A stretch of 64,000 nt of DNA. Origin: Lutibacter sp. HS1-25. GTDB taxonomy: Bacteria; Bacteroidota; Bacteroidia; Flavobacteriales; Flavobacteriaceae. Where the stretch lies: NCBI RefSeq assembly GCF_004121075.1, contig NZ_RHLN01000001.1, forward strand, positions 124,001-188,000, given 5' to 3'. Both the position numbers and the translations under genes were made by a program. Numbering within the stretch: position 1 is the stretch's first letter; each line of letters opens with the position of its first letter. The notes under the pieces are model-generated. The model worked only from the letters and a program-made list of their open reading frames with translations. It had not been told where the DNA came from and did no database searches. This document shows positions 17,438-26,718 of this stretch, one piece after another.

Positions 17438-17910
17438 TTATTTAAATAGTTTTTCATTTCTTCATAATGAAACTGAGCAGTATCCCAATCTCTTAAAACC
17501 TTAGCGCCAGTACTTTCATAAAAAGCTATTGCAGCTTCGTTCCAATCTAAAACAGCCCATTCAATTCGTTTTATACCTTTGTTAAAACCGTATTCTATTA
17601 CTTTTTTATACAAGGCACTTCCAATTTTAAGTCTTCTTTTGTCTTCAGTTACAATTAAATCCTCTAAATGTATGGTTGGTCCTTTCCAAGTTGAATAACG
17701 TGGGTAAAACAATGCCATTCCAACAATTTCTTCATTTATTTCGGCAACAAAAAATTGAAATAATGGATTTTTGCCAAAACCATCTTTTTCTAAATCGGTT
17801 AAAGTAACTTCAACAGCATCAGATTCATTTTCAAAATGTGCCAATTCTTTAATTAATTTTAAAACTGAAGGTAAATCTTCTTTTTTTCCGTCTCTAATTG
17901 TAAAACTCAT
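17434..17910 (-). CDS. GNAT N-acetyltransferase, spermidine/thialysine acetyltransferase-like
   Basis: 158 residues covering one GNAT domain. It carries blocks typical of the SSAT group: IKELAHFENE, YSTWKGPTIHLEDLIV, the acetyl-CoA site RRLKIGSALYKKV and WAVLDWNEAAIAFYESTGA. Members acetylate polyamines, diamines or lysine analogues such as thialysine. Coupling to aspartate kinase by a 4-base overlap hints at an amine or lysine-related substrate (inference). Length is normal and it is cytoplasmic. Confidence 0.88.
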   Translation of the reverse strand: MSFTIRDGKKEDLPSVLKLIKELAHFENESDAVEVTLTDLEKDGFGKNPLFQFFVAEINEEIVGMALFYPRYSTWKGPTIHLEDLIVTEDKRRLKIGSALYKKVIEYGFNKGIKRIEWAVLDWNEAAIAFYESTGAKVLRDWDTAQFHYEEMKNYLNK

Positions 17911-18035
17911 TACCTATTTTTTGAGGTTTTTATATTGGTAAAAGTAAAAAATTCTTTATTTATACAGTATTGTAAAGGACAGTTTTTAAAATATATTTAA
18001 CGATATTTGTATAAACTACAACTTAATTTTTTTAT

Positions 18036-19058
18036 ATGGAAAATAACAACTCAACTTTAGGAGAATTCATTATTGAAAATCAAAAGCATTATAAATCAAC
18101 CACAGGTGAATTTTCTAGACTACTATCATCTATTAAATTAGCAGCTAAAATTGTAAACCACGAAGTAAACAAAGCAGGTTTGGTTGATATTATGGGCGCT
18201 GCAGGAGCAACAAATATTCAAGGAGAAGATCAGCAAAAATTAGATGTGTATGCCAACAATGTTTTTATGAAAACATTGATAAACAGAGAGATTGTTTGTG
18301 GGGTTGCCAGTGAAGAAGAGGATGATTTTGTGACTATTTGTGGTAAAGACGGTAGCAATCAAAATAAATATGTTGTTTTAATTGATCCACTTGATGGTTC
18401 TTCAAACATTGATGTAAACGTATCGGTGGGTACTATTTTTTCTATTTATAAAAGAATAACACCTGTTGGAACTCCTGTAGAATTGAAAGATTTTTTACAA
18501 CCAGGCAATCAGCAAGTAGCTGCAGGTTATGTTGTTTATGGTACATCTACTATGTTGGTTTACACATCTGGTTACGGTGTTAATGGGTTTACTTTAAATC
18601 CGGCTTTGGGTACTTTTTACTTATCGCACCCAAATTTTAGTTTTCCTGAAAACGGTAAAATTTACTCTATAAACGAAGGAAATTATGTTCATTTTCCACA
18701 AGGTGTTAAAGATTATTTAAAATATTGTCAGGAAGAAAAAGAGGACAGACCATATACATCGCGTTACATTGGATCGTTGGTTTCAGATTTTCATAGAAAT
18801 ATGATCAAAGGAGGTATTTATTTGTATCCAACAAGTTCTATTGGACCAAAAGGTAAATTACGTTTGTTGTACGAATGTAATCCAATGGCTTTTTTAGCAG
18901 AGCAAGCAAATGGAAAAGCAACCGACGGTTATAGACGAATTTTAGATATTGAACCTTCAGAATTACACCAACGTGTTCCTTTTTTCTGTGGAAGTAAAAA
19001 TATGGTTACCAAGGCTGAAGAATTTATGGCTAAGTATCCAAATGATGCAAATTACTAA
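18036..19058 (+). CDS. fbp: Class I fructose-1,6-bisphosphatase
   Basis: 340 residues. It hydrolyses fructose 1,6-bisphosphate to fructose 6-phosphate in gluconeogenesis. The metal and phosphate sites are visible: ASEEEDDF, the signature [39 protein letters not shown] (substrate) and [18 protein letters not shown]. Length and motifs match class I enzymes. It is a single-gene unit, with a perfect hairpin terminator 55 bases after its stop. The last two codons and the stop fall in a 7-base tandem repeat that runs on into the spacer. Confidence 0.96.
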   Translation: MENNNSTLGEFIIENQKHYKSTTGEFSRLLSSIKLAAKIVNHEVNKAGLVDIMGAAGATNIQGEDQQKLDVYANNVFMKTLINREIVCGVASEEEDDFVTICGKDGSNQNKYVVLIDPLDGSSNIDVNVSVGTIFSIYKRITPVGTPVELKDFLQPGNQQVAAGYVVYGTSTMLVYTSGYGVNGFTLNPALGTFYLSHPNFSFPENGKIYSINEGNYVHFPQGVKDYLKYCQEEKEDRPYTSRYIGSLVSDFHRNMIKGGIYLYPTSSIGPKGKLRLLYECNPMAFLAEQANGKATDGYRRILDIEPSELHQRVPFFCGSKNMVTKAEEFMAKYPNDANY

Positions 19059-19080
19059 TTACTAATTACTAATTACTAAT
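19050..19080 (+). repeat. AATTACT tandem repeat at the end of fbp
   Basis: Four perfect copies of AATTACT (19050-19077) start inside the last codons of fbp and are followed by TTTCAA-type repeats to about 19098. The repeat supplies the fbp stop codon, so slippage would leave the protein end unchanged or nearly so. It is far too short and regular in the wrong way for a CRISPR array. Confidence 0.85.
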
Positions 19081-19110
19081 TTCAATTTCAATTTCAAATT
19101 TTAAGTTTTT

Positions 19111-19141
19111 AAAATGCATCCATTCGGATGCATTTTTTTTA
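19111..19141 (+). terminator. Rho-independent terminator of fbp
   Basis: A perfect 11-bp stem (AAAATGCATCC/GGATGCATTTT) with an ATTC loop, followed by a T run. Confidence 0.85.
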
Positions 19142-19300
19142 TTGTTTTTTAGCTACTTATTAGCTTAAATCTTAGACTATAAAGCAAGCATTATAATATA
19201 AAACAATGATACTATAAAAAGTTTCGATTTTTTTAACTTTTCTTTATGGAAACCGTTGTTTACCTTTACAATAGATAAGTTAAATTAAAAAAATACTATT

Positions 19301-19909
19301 ATGGCTTTTGAATTACCAAAATTACCGTACGCTTATGATGCGTTAGAACCACATATTGATGCTAGAACAATGGAAATACACCACTCTAAGCACCACGCAG
19401 GATATACCAACAATTTAAATAATGCAATTGCTGGAACTGACTTAGAAGGAAAGTCTATTGAAGAAATATTAGGAGGATTGGATATGAACAATGCGGCTGT
19501 TAGAAATAACGGTGGTGGTTTTTACAACCATTGTTTGTTTTGGGATGTAATGAATCCAGAAGGTAAAGGGTATTTAACAGGTGAGCTAAGAGACGCTATT
19601 GAAGCAGCATATGGTTCAGTTGATGCTTTTAAAGATGCATTTGCAAAAGCAGCTGCAACACGTTTTGGTTCAGGATGGGCTTGGTTATGTGTTCATAAAG
19701 GTGGAAAAGTAGAAATTTGTTCTACACCAAATCAAGACAATCCATTAATGCCAGGTGTAAGTTGCGGAGGTTTCCCAATTTTAGCTTTAGACGTTTGGGA
19801 ACATGCTTATTATTTGAACTATCAAAATAGAAGACCAGATTACATCAATGCATTTTTTAATGTAATTAACTGGAATCACGTAGAAAAATTATACGCTGAA
19901 AATAAATAA
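19301..19909 (+). CDS. Superoxide dismutase, Fe/Mn family
   Basis: 202 residues. It converts superoxide to oxygen and hydrogen peroxide. Typical blocks are [36 protein letters not shown] with the first two metal-ligand histidines, [15 protein letters not shown] and the third and fourth ligands in [19 protein letters not shown]. There is no signal peptide, so it is cytoplasmic. Iron versus manganese preference cannot be assigned safely by eye. It is monocistronic with a strong terminator immediately downstream. The upstream TACCTTTA is only a near match to a -7 box. Confidence 0.95.
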   Translation: MAFELPKLPYAYDALEPHIDARTMEIHHSKHHAGYTNNLNNAIAGTDLEGKSIEEILGGLDMNNAAVRNNGGGFYNHCLFWDVMNPEGKGYLTGELRDAIEAAYGSVDAFKDAFAKAAATRFGSGWAWLCVHKGGKVEICSTPNQDNPLMPGVSCGGFPILALDVWEHAYYLNYQNRRPDYINAFFNVINWNHVEKLYAENK

Positions 19910-19948
19910 CATTATTTACTACTACTAAATAAGTTACTACTACTAACT

Positions 19949-19980
19949 AAAAAAAGCTCGCAATTTGCGGGCTTTTTTTA
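19949..19980. terminator. Bidirectional terminator between sod and mtgA
   Basis: GCTCGCA-ATT-TGCGGGC (one G-T pair) is flanked by an A run and a T run, so it can work in both directions. The T run overlaps the mtgA stop codon. Confidence 0.85.
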
Positions 19981-20670
19981 TTCAAATTTTAGCGGGCCAT
20001 AATATCCCATTTGTTTTACAATCCAACTTTTTCTTTTTTCAATATAGGTCGATGAATTGCTTGCTTTGTATTTTCTGGGATTTGGCAATATTGCAGCAAT
20101 TGATGCAGCCTGATAAGCTGTTAATTTTGAAGCGGGTTTTCTAAACCAATGCTTAGACGCTGCTTCGGCTCCATAAACGCCATCGCCCATTTCAATACTG
20201 TTTAAATACACTTCTAAAATGCGCTCTTTGCTCCAAAAAACTTCAATTAAAAAAGTAAAATACATTTCAAATCCTTTTCTAATATAGCTGCGTTTTGGCC
20301 ACAAAAAAACATTTTTAGCAGTTTGTTGGGTAATAGTGCTACCACCTTTTATTTTTTTACCTTTTTTATTGCCTTCGTAAGCTTTTTCCATAGCTTCCAT
20401 ATCAAATCCAAAATGTGTTGTAAATTTTTGATCTTCACTTACAATAACGGCTTTTGCCAAATTTGGTGAAATTTGATCCATTGAAACCCAATTATGACTA
20501 AAATGGGCAGATTCACCTTTAGACCAGTGTTCAATATTTCTAATAAGCATTAAAGGTGTAAATGGCACAGGAACCCATTTGTATACTATTACAAATGCTA
20601 CTGAAATTGTTAAAAAAGCGATTGTTAATTTTATAACAAACTTTTTAAGCTTTTGAAGAAATCCTTTCAT
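19978..20670 (-). CDS. mtgA: Monofunctional peptidoglycan glycosyltransferase
   Basis: 230 residues: one N-terminal membrane helix (about 12-32) and a single GT51 domain. Catalytic blocks are VIVSEDQKFTTHFGFD (glutamate), GGSTITQQTAKN, and ERILEVYLNSIEMGDGVYGAEAA. It polymerises lipid II into glycan strands at the outer face of the inner membrane. No transpeptidase domain is present and the length matches MtgA. It is divergent from the bifunctional PBP1A-type gene next door, so two GT51 enzymes share a 172-base intergenic region. Confidence 0.94.
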   Translation of the reverse strand: MKGFLQKLKKFVIKLTIAFLTISVAFVIVYKWVPVPFTPLMLIRNIEHWSKGESAHFSHNWVSMDQISPNLAKAVIVSEDQKFTTHFGFDMEAMEKAYEGNKKGKKIKGGSTITQQTAKNVFLWPKRSYIRKGFEMYFTFLIEVFWSKERILEVYLNSIEMGDGVYGAEAASKHWFRKPASKLTAYQAASIAAILPNPRKYKASNSSTYIEKRKSWIVKQMGYYGPLKFE

Positions 20671-20842
20671 TTAAGACAATAATTTTAACAAAAGTATTAT
20701 TTTTAAAAGAATTAAAATATTTTAATGTTTTAATATTGTAAAGTATAAAAATACCAAGAAATATTTTTTTAAAAATAATATAAGGTATTGGTCTCTATTT
20801 CAAAAAAATAGAAGACTTTTGCGCGTTTTTATTTCTATATAA

Positions 20843-23167
20843 ATGAATAGTATTTTAAATAGTGTCAAACAATTTTTATTGAAATTTAATTTTAAAAATT
20901 TCACCTTTAGAAAAGGCTTAAAATATTTCTTTATTTTGGGTGTTTTAGCAACTATAGCCTTTTTTACAGCTATATATCGTGGTTATTTTGGTCGCGTTCC
21001 TACTTATCAGGAAGTGTCTTTTTTTCAAAACATGGAAGCTTCAGAAGTTTATTCGGCAGACAATGTTTTGTTGTATCGGTTTGATAAAGAAAATAGAATT
21101 AACATTCCTTTTGATTCCATTCCAAAATACCTTGTAAATGGTTTAATTGCTACAGAAGACGCACGTTTTTTTGAGCATAGCGGTGTAGATATTAAAAGTT
21201 TATTTAGGGTGTTGGTTAAAACAATTATAATGGGTGATAAAAGTGCTGGAGGAGGTAGTACCATTACCCAGCAATTGGTTAAAAATTATTTTCCACGTAA
21301 AAACCATCGATTTTTTTCAACGCCAATTAATAAATTAGAAGAAATGGTTGCTGCCTATAAATTAGAACAGCAATTTACCAAAGAACAGTTGATCGAATTT
21401 TATTTTAATACCGTTCCTTTTGGGCAATCGGCTTACGGATTAGAAAGTGCAGCACAACGTTTTTTTGGTACAACGGCTTCAAAATTAACTATTGAACAAA
21501 GTGCTGTTTTAATTGGTATGCTAAAGGCAAGTTATACTTACAACCCTATAAAATTTCCTGAAGCTTCAAAAAAACGACGAAATATTGTGCTAAATTTAAT
21601 GCAGGAAAATAAGTTTATTACAAAAAAGGAAGAAGATTCACTATCAGATTTGCCAATTATTACAAATGAGAAAAAATTAGTTCGTCATGTTGGAAAAGCA
21701 AAATACTTTACTGAATTTGTGCGCAAAGAAATGAATAATTGGTTAAAAGAAAATAAAAAACCAAGTGGAAAGGATTATGATTTGTATAAAGATGGTTTAA
21801 AAATTTATACCACTCTAAATTATGAAATGCAGCAATATGCTGAAGAGGCATTGAAAAAGCAACTGAAAAAATTACAACAAGAATTTGATTCGGAATGGCG
21901 CAATGAAGAACCTTGGAGTAAAACACCAGTAGTGTTAGAAAATGCAATTAAAAATTCAAGTAGATATAAGCGTTTAAAGGCAAAAGGAATTTCAGAAAAC
22001 AACATTGTAGCAAATTTTAATACTGCAATTCCTATGAAAATATTTACTTGGAATGGCGATCAACAAGTAACAATGTCGCCTTTAGATTCTATAAAACATT
22101 ATTTAAAACATTTACACGCTGGTTTTATTGCTATTGAGCCACAAACTGGACATATAAAAGCGTATGTTGGAGGTATAAACGAGCAACATTTTCAGTATGA
22201 CCATGTAAAAACAAAACGTCAGGTTGGTAGTACTTTTAAGCCATTTGTGTACACTACCGCTATTGAAAAAGGGGTTTCTCCTTGTGAAATGTTTCCAAAT
22301 ATTTTGATTAAATATCCTCAGTATGAAGATTGGGAACCAAAAAATTCGGACTGGATTTATGGGGGTGAATTTAGTGTTTGGGGAGCTTTGGCAGCTTCAA
22401 CAAATACCGTAACTGTGCAGTTGATGGAAAGAGCTGGGTTGAAAAACATTATCAATTTGGCTCAAAAAATGGGTATAGAAACAGCATTGCCTGAAATTGC
22501 TTCATTGTCTTTGGGTACTGCAGAGTTATCGTTGTTAGAAATGGCACGTGCCTATACTACTTTTCCTAATTATGGTAAACCCATGCACGAAGTTTTTGTA
22601 ACCAAAATAGTTAGTAGAGAAGGGGAGAGTTTACCAATTTTTAATGAAGAGGTTAAAAAGCCTGTATACTCTGAACAAACGGCTGAAATTATGGTTGAAA
22701 TGCTTGGTAAAGTAATTAGAAACGGTACGGCAGCGTCTTTGCAATACGATTATGGTTTGTATAACTGTGATTTGGGAGGAAAAACAGGTACGTCTCAATC
22801 TCAAGCTGATGGCTGGTTTTTTGGGCTTACATCAAATTTAGTTACAGGAACCTGGGTTGGTGCTGAAAATCCTGCAATTCATTTTAAAACAATGAACAAC
22901 GGACAAGCTTCGCATACCGCATTGCCTGTAAATGGTAATTTTTTAAAGTCGTTAAACAACAATCCTTCGTTTAAATATTATTTAACGGGTAAGTTTAAAA
23001 AACCTTCAAAAGAGGTGCTTAATATGTACGATTGCTTGTCTAGAAAAGGTGTGCCTTCACCTAAAAAGGATACCATAGTTGTAGCAATAGATTCACTGGC
23101 TATTGATTCTTTGGCAATTGTTGTTCCTTCAAATATTGTTTTAGATTCAATTAAACTTCAAAAGTAA
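20843..23167 (+). CDS. Penicillin-binding protein 1A, bifunctional transglycosylase/transpeptidase
   Basis: 774 residues: a cytoplasmic tail, one membrane helix (about 29-49), a GT51 domain (about 65-240; ATEDARFFEHSGVD, GGSTITQQLVKN) and a class A transpeptidase domain (about 420-700) with the serine motif STFKPF, the second motif STNTVT and KTGTS. It builds and cross-links peptidoglycan. The C-terminal 40 residues are a Ser/Asp/Ile-rich extension. It is transcribed alone and is followed by a strong terminator. It is divergent from mtgA. Confidence 0.95.
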   Translation: MNSILNSVKQFLLKFNFKNFTFRKGLKYFFILGVLATIAFFTAIYRGYFGRVPTYQEVSFFQNMEASEVYSADNVLLYRFDKENRINIPFDSIPKYLVNGLIATEDARFFEHSGVDIKSLFRVLVKTIIMGDKSAGGGSTITQQLVKNYFPRKNHRFFSTPINKLEEMVAAYKLEQQFTKEQLIEFYFNTVPFGQSAYGLESAAQRFFGTTASKLTIEQSAVLIGMLKASYTYNPIKFPEASKKRRNIVLNLMQENKFITKKEEDSLSDLPIITNEKKLVRHVGKAKYFTEFVRKEMNNWLKENKKPSGKDYDLYKDGLKIYTTLNYEMQQYAEEALKKQLKKLQQEFDSEWRNEEPWSKTPVVLENAIKNSSRYKRLKAKGISENNIVANFNTAIPMKIFTWNGDQQVTMSPLDSIKHYLKHLHAGFIAIEPQTGHIKAYVGGINEQHFQYDHVKTKRQVGSTFKPFVYTTAIEKGVSPCEMFPNILIKYPQYEDWEPKNSDWIYGGEFSVWGALAASTNTVTVQLMERAGLKNIINLAQKMGIETALPEIASLSLGTAELSLLEMARAYTTFPNYGKPMHEVFVTKIVSREGESLPIFNEEVKKPVYSEQTAEIMVEMLGKVIRNGTAASLQYDYGLYNCDLGGKTGTSQSQADGWFFGLTSNLVTGTWVGAENPAIHFKTMNNGQASHTALPVNGNFLKSLNNNPSFKYYLTGKFKKPSKEVLNMYDCLSRKGVPSPKKDTIVVAIDSLAIDSLAIVVPSNIVLDSIKLQK

Positions 23168-23195
23168 TTTTAAAAGTTCAATATTTTTTAAAATT

Positions 23196-23235
23196 AAAAC
23201 CCCATTTAATAGCTTGTATTAAATGGGGTTTTTAT
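23196..23235. terminator. Bidirectional terminator between PBP1A and purF-like genes
   Basis: A perfect 16-bp stem (AAAACCCCATTTAATA and its complement) with a GCTTG loop, with A-rich and T-rich sides. It serves both convergent genes. Confidence 0.9.
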
Positions 23236-23253
23236 ATAATTTAAAATACAATA

Positions 23254-25155
23254 TTAATACCCTCTTTGGTTGTTTCCTTCATAAAAATTAATGAATGAAT
23301 CATTTACAACACGGTTTCCTCCAGGTGTTGGATAATTTCCTGTAAAATACCAGTCTCCTAAATGATTAGGACAGGCTAAATGTAAATTTTCAACAGATTG
23401 GTAAATAATTTCCACTTCAGCATTTATTTCTTCAGTTTTTAGCATTTCAGCAATCTTATCTGAGATTTGCTCATTGGTAAAAGGTTCGTAAATGGCTGTA
23501 ACTGCATTGGTAATTTCGGTATCTTCTAATGGTTGTTGCGTTTTACAGTTTTTGTAAACTTCTTCAACAATATGATACATATTTTGCTCTTTTAACAAGT
23601 CTAAAGCAGCTCTAAAAGCAATAAAATCACCCATTTTTGCCATATCAATTCCGTAGCAATCTGGATAACGAATTTGTGGTGCCGATGAAACAATAATTAT
23701 TTTTTTAGGATGTAAACGATCTAAAATTTTAATAATACTTTTTTTCAAAGTAGTACCGCGTACAATACTATCGTCTATAATTACCAAATTGTCGTTTGGT
23801 TTTACAATGCCATAAGTTACATCGTAAACGTGAGCAACTAAATCGTCGCGACTATTATCATCAGCAATAAAAGTTCTAAGTTTAGCATCTTTAATTGCTA
23901 ATTTTTCAATACGAGGTCTTTGGGAAAGTATTTGTGTAACTTTTTCAGCAGAAATTTCTTTTTTTCCTGATAAAATTGCCTTTGTTTTCTGAAGGTTTAA
24001 GAAATCTTCAGCAGCTTCACGCATACCGTAAAAAGAAGTTTCAGCAGTATTTGGAATGTATGAAAACACGGTGTTTTTCATATCATTGTTAATTTTTTTC
24101 AAAATTTGAGGAAAAACCAATCTTCCTAAATCTTTTCTTTCTTTATAAATACTGGCATCACTACCGCGTGAAAAATAAATACGCTCAAAAGAACAAGATT
24201 TTTTAGGTAGCTCGTCTTTAATACGGTTCATGGTAATTTTACCATTTCTTTTAATGATTAAAGCACAACCTGGATCAATTTCTTTTACATCTTTAATATT
24301 TACATTAAAAACAGTTTGAATTACTGGTCGTTCAGAAGCAACAACAACAACTTCATCATCTTTATAATAAAACGCAGGTCTAATTCCGGCAGGATCACGT
24401 AATACAAATGAATCACCATGACCTAATAAACCAGCCATTGCGTAGCCGCCATCCCATATTTTAGCAGAGCGTTTCAGAATTTTTTTAATGTTGATTCGCT
24501 CTTCAATTAAAGGAGAAGCATCTTTTTTATTTACACCAGTTTCGTGTTTTATTTTTTTGTATAATTTGGCAACTTCATCATCAATAAAATGACCTATTTT
24601 CTCCATAACTGTTACAGTATCAGTCATTTCCTTTGGATGTTGACCAAGATTAACCAAATCGTCGAACATTTTTTTAGAATTGGTCATGTTGAAGTTTCCT
24701 GCAACAATTAAGCTTTTATGCATCCAGTTACTTTGGCGTAAAAATGGGTGTACACTTTCTATACTGTTTTTACCAAAAGTACCATAACGAACGTGGCCTA
24801 AATACAAGTTACCTATATAAGGAGCGTTGTTTAATTGCCATTGTACATCGTCTACTTTTTCAGGGTGTTCTTCGTTTAAAGCGTTTAAACGACCGTTAAT
24901 TTGCGCAAAAATATCTTGAATTGGTTGGTCGGCATTTGAACGGATACGGCTAATATATCGAGTACCTGGGTCTACATTAAATTTAATACTTGCCAAACCT
25001 GCACCATCTTGTCCGCGATTGTGTTGCTTTTCCATTAGCAAGTACATTTTATTTAAACCGTAAAATGCAGAACCATATTTGTCTTTATAATATTGCAAAG
25101 GTTTTAGCAATCTTACCATTGCAATTCCACATTCGTGCTTTAGAGCATCACTCAT
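23254..25155 (-). CDS. Long amidophosphoribosyltransferase-like protein (PurF family)
   Basis: 633 residues, longer than the usual 470-510 of PurF. N-terminal Ntn-type glutaminase domain: the nucleophile would be Cys9 (KHECGIAMVRL) after removal of a short propeptide, with QHNRGQDGAGLA and GHVRYGTFG. The C-terminal phosphoribosyltransferase domain shows the PRPP motif VIIDDSIVRGTTL. The reaction expected is PRPP plus glutamine to phosphoribosylamine. Extra length sits in an insertion around 180-220 and in a long C-terminal tail. Bacteroidota often carry this long form next to a PfkB kinase gene, as here; it may be a paralogue of a shorter PurF elsewhere in the genome. Confidence 0.85.
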   Translation of the reverse strand: MSDALKHECGIAMVRLLKPLQYYKDKYGSAFYGLNKMYLLMEKQHNRGQDGAGLASIKFNVDPGTRYISRIRSNADQPIQDIFAQINGRLNALNEEHPEKVDDVQWQLNNAPYIGNLYLGHVRYGTFGKNSIESVHPFLRQSNWMHKSLIVAGNFNMTNSKKMFDDLVNLGQHPKEMTDTVTVMEKIGHFIDDEVAKLYKKIKHETGVNKKDASPLIEERINIKKILKRSAKIWDGGYAMAGLLGHGDSFVLRDPAGIRPAFYYKDDEVVVVASERPVIQTVFNVNIKDVKEIDPGCALIIKRNGKITMNRIKDELPKKSCSFERIYFSRGSDASIYKERKDLGRLVFPQILKKINNDMKNTVFSYIPNTAETSFYGMREAAEDFLNLQKTKAILSGKKEISAEKVTQILSQRPRIEKLAIKDAKLRTFIADDNSRDDLVAHVYDVTYGIVKPNDNLVIIDDSIVRGTTLKKSIIKILDRLHPKKIIIVSSAPQIRYPDCYGIDMAKMGDFIAFRAALDLLKEQNMYHIVEEVYKNCKTQQPLEDTEITNAVTAIYEPFTNEQISDKIAEMLKTEEINAEVEIIYQSVENLHLACPNHLGDWYFTGNYPTPGGNRVVNDSFINFYEGNNQRGY

Positions 25156-25187
25156 AATAGTTATTTTAGTAAACGAGTTAATATAAA

Positions 25188-25212
25188 TAAAAAATACTGC
25201 ACGTATGCAGTA
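25188..25212 (-). terminator. Terminator after the pfkB-type gene
   Basis: Perfect TACTGCA-CGTA-TGCAGTA hairpin. On the minus strand it is followed by a T run, placing a terminator between the kinase and purF-like genes. Confidence 0.75.
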
Positions 25213-25219
25213 GCTGTTT

Positions 25220-26146
25220 TTAAGCTAATTCAATGTCAAATTGAGTTAATAATTTAAATTGCAATAAACGTTTTTGAACATCTTCTTTTGTTAAGTTTTC
25301 CATACGTTCTGTTCCAAATTTTTCGACAGAAAACGAAGCTAAATTTGATCCTGAAATCACAGCTCTTTTCATATTTTCGAATGAAATATCTTCAGATTTT
25401 GTTAAATGTCCTATAAAACCACCTGCAAAAGTATCTCCTGCGCCAGTTGGATCAAAAACTTCTTCTAATGGAAGTGCAGGTGCAAAAAACACATTATCAT
25501 CATTAAATAACAATGCACCATGTTCACCTTTTTTAATCACCACATATTTTGGTCCCATTTTGTGAATTTTTTGAGCTGCTTTTACCAACGAATATTCTCC
25601 AGATAATTGACGAGCTTCTTCATCATTAATAGTAATTACATCAATTTTTGAAATTACTTCAAGTAATTGATCTAAAGCGTTGTCCATCCAAAAGTTCATA
25701 GTATCAAGTACAACTAACTTTGGTCTGTTTGGAATTTGTTTAATTACAGACATTTGAACGGCAGGATGTAAATTACCCAACATTAAAAACTCGGTATCTA
25801 AAAATTCGGCAGGAACCACAGGGTTAAAATCTGCCAAAACATTTAAATCGGTAATTAAAGTATCTCTGGTATTTAAATCGTTGTGGTATTTTCCACTCCA
25901 AAAGAAAGTTTTTCCGTCTTCAACAATTTCAATACCATCAGTATTTATATTTTTAGAATTTAAATTTTTCAAATATTCTTTAGGGAAATCACCTCCAACA
26001 ACCGATACAATTCCTGTTTTTACATCAAATTGAGATGCAGAAAGTGCAATATAAGTAGCAGCACCACCTAAAATTTTATCTGTTTTTCCAAAAGGAGTTT
26101 CAATAGCATCAAAGGCAACTGTGCCAACAATTAGTAATTTACTCAT
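25220..26146 (-). CDS. PfkB-family sugar/nucleoside kinase
   Basis: 308 residues of the ribokinase fold. N-terminal LLIVGTVAFDAIETP, a glycine pair GGAATYIALSASQF in the substrate site, and the C-terminal PfkB signature DPTGAGDTFAGGF with its catalytic aspartate. The substrate is not evident; position upstream of a PurF-like gene suggests a ribose or nucleoside substrate (inference). A hairpin terminator lies between the two genes, so they are not strictly one operon. Its promoter is predicted in the shared palindrome at 26219-26234. Confidence 0.85.
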   Translation of the reverse strand: MSKLLIVGTVAFDAIETPFGKTDKILGGAATYIALSASQFDVKTGIVSVVGGDFPKEYLKNLNSKNINTDGIEIVEDGKTFFWSGKYHNDLNTRDTLITDLNVLADFNPVVPAEFLDTEFLMLGNLHPAVQMSVIKQIPNRPKLVVLDTMNFWMDNALDQLLEVISKIDVITINDEEARQLSGEYSLVKAAQKIHKMGPKYVVIKKGEHGALLFNDDNVFFAPALPLEEVFDPTGAGDTFAGGFIGHLTKSEDISFENMKRAVISGSNLASFSVEKFGTERMENLTKEDVQKRLLQFKLLTQFDIELA

Positions 26147-26218
26147 ATTTTACAGTGTTTTAACTACTTTAGACAGGTTTTAATTGTGTTTTAATTTTTT
26201 TTAAACCGCCTATGTGAT

Positions 26219-26234
26219 TATTTTTGCAAAAATA
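26219..26234. promoter_or_regulatory. Palindromic pair of face-to-face -7 boxes (pfkB-type gene / sufE)
   Basis: TATTTTTGCAAAAATA is a perfect 16-bp palindrome made of one TAnnTTTG box on each strand. The plus box points to sufE (ATG at 26245). The minus box points to the kinase, and a TTTG on the minus strand at 26253-26256 lies 18 bases upstream of it, a good -33/-7 spacing. Confidence 0.6.
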
Positions 26235-26244
26235 AGTTTAAAAA

Positions 26245-26667
26245 ATGACTATCAAAGAAATACAAGAAGAAATTATAGATGAGTTTTCCATGTTTGAAGA
26301 TTGGATGGAACGCTACGAATATATTATAGAGTTAGGAAAATCACTTCCGCTTATTGATGATCAGTATAAAACAGACGATAATTTAATTGTAGGATGCCAA
26401 AGTAAAGTGTGGTTACATTCTGAAATTGAAGGAGATACCTTAAGTTTTACCGCTGATAGTGATGCGATTTTAACAAAAGGAATTGTAGCACTTTTATTGC
26501 GTGTTTTAAACAATCAAAAACCTAAAGATATTTTAGATTGCGAATTGTTTTTTGTTGATGAAATTGGTTTGAAAGAACACTTATCTCCAACACGTGCTAA
26601 CGGATTGGTTTCTATGATAAAACAACTTAAATTGTATGCCTTAGCTTTTCAGTCAAAATTAAGTTAA
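26245..26667 (+). CDS. sufE: SufE, cysteine desulfurase sulfur acceptor
   Basis: 140 residues. It takes persulfide sulfur from SufS and delivers it to the SufBCD scaffold for Fe-S cluster assembly. The acceptor cysteine is in NLIVGCQSKVWL, and the family block SADSDAILTKGIVALLLRVLNNQ follows (here FTADSDAILTKG). Length is typical. It heads a probable three-gene unit with a DUF59 protein (51 bases on) and DUF2480 (no gap). The rest of the suf operon is not in this window. Confidence 0.95.
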   Translation: MTIKEIQEEIIDEFSMFEDWMERYEYIIELGKSLPLIDDQYKTDDNLIVGCQSKVWLHSEIEGDTLSFTADSDAILTKGIVALLLRVLNNQKPKDILDCELFFVDEIGLKEHLSPTRANGLVSMIKQLKLYALAFQSKLS

Positions 26668-26718
26668 TATTTGTATATTTGCTCTTATTTAGAATGAATA
26701 TAAAGAAAGGATTATACT

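Noticed and set aside
19050-19098. Short direct repeats as a possible CRISPR array
   Set aside because: Units are 6-7 bases with no spacers. No cas genes are present in the window.
19261-19268. TACCTTTA as the superoxide dismutase -7 box
   Set aside because: The last base of the TAnnTTTG motif does not match and no -33 word lies at the right distance.
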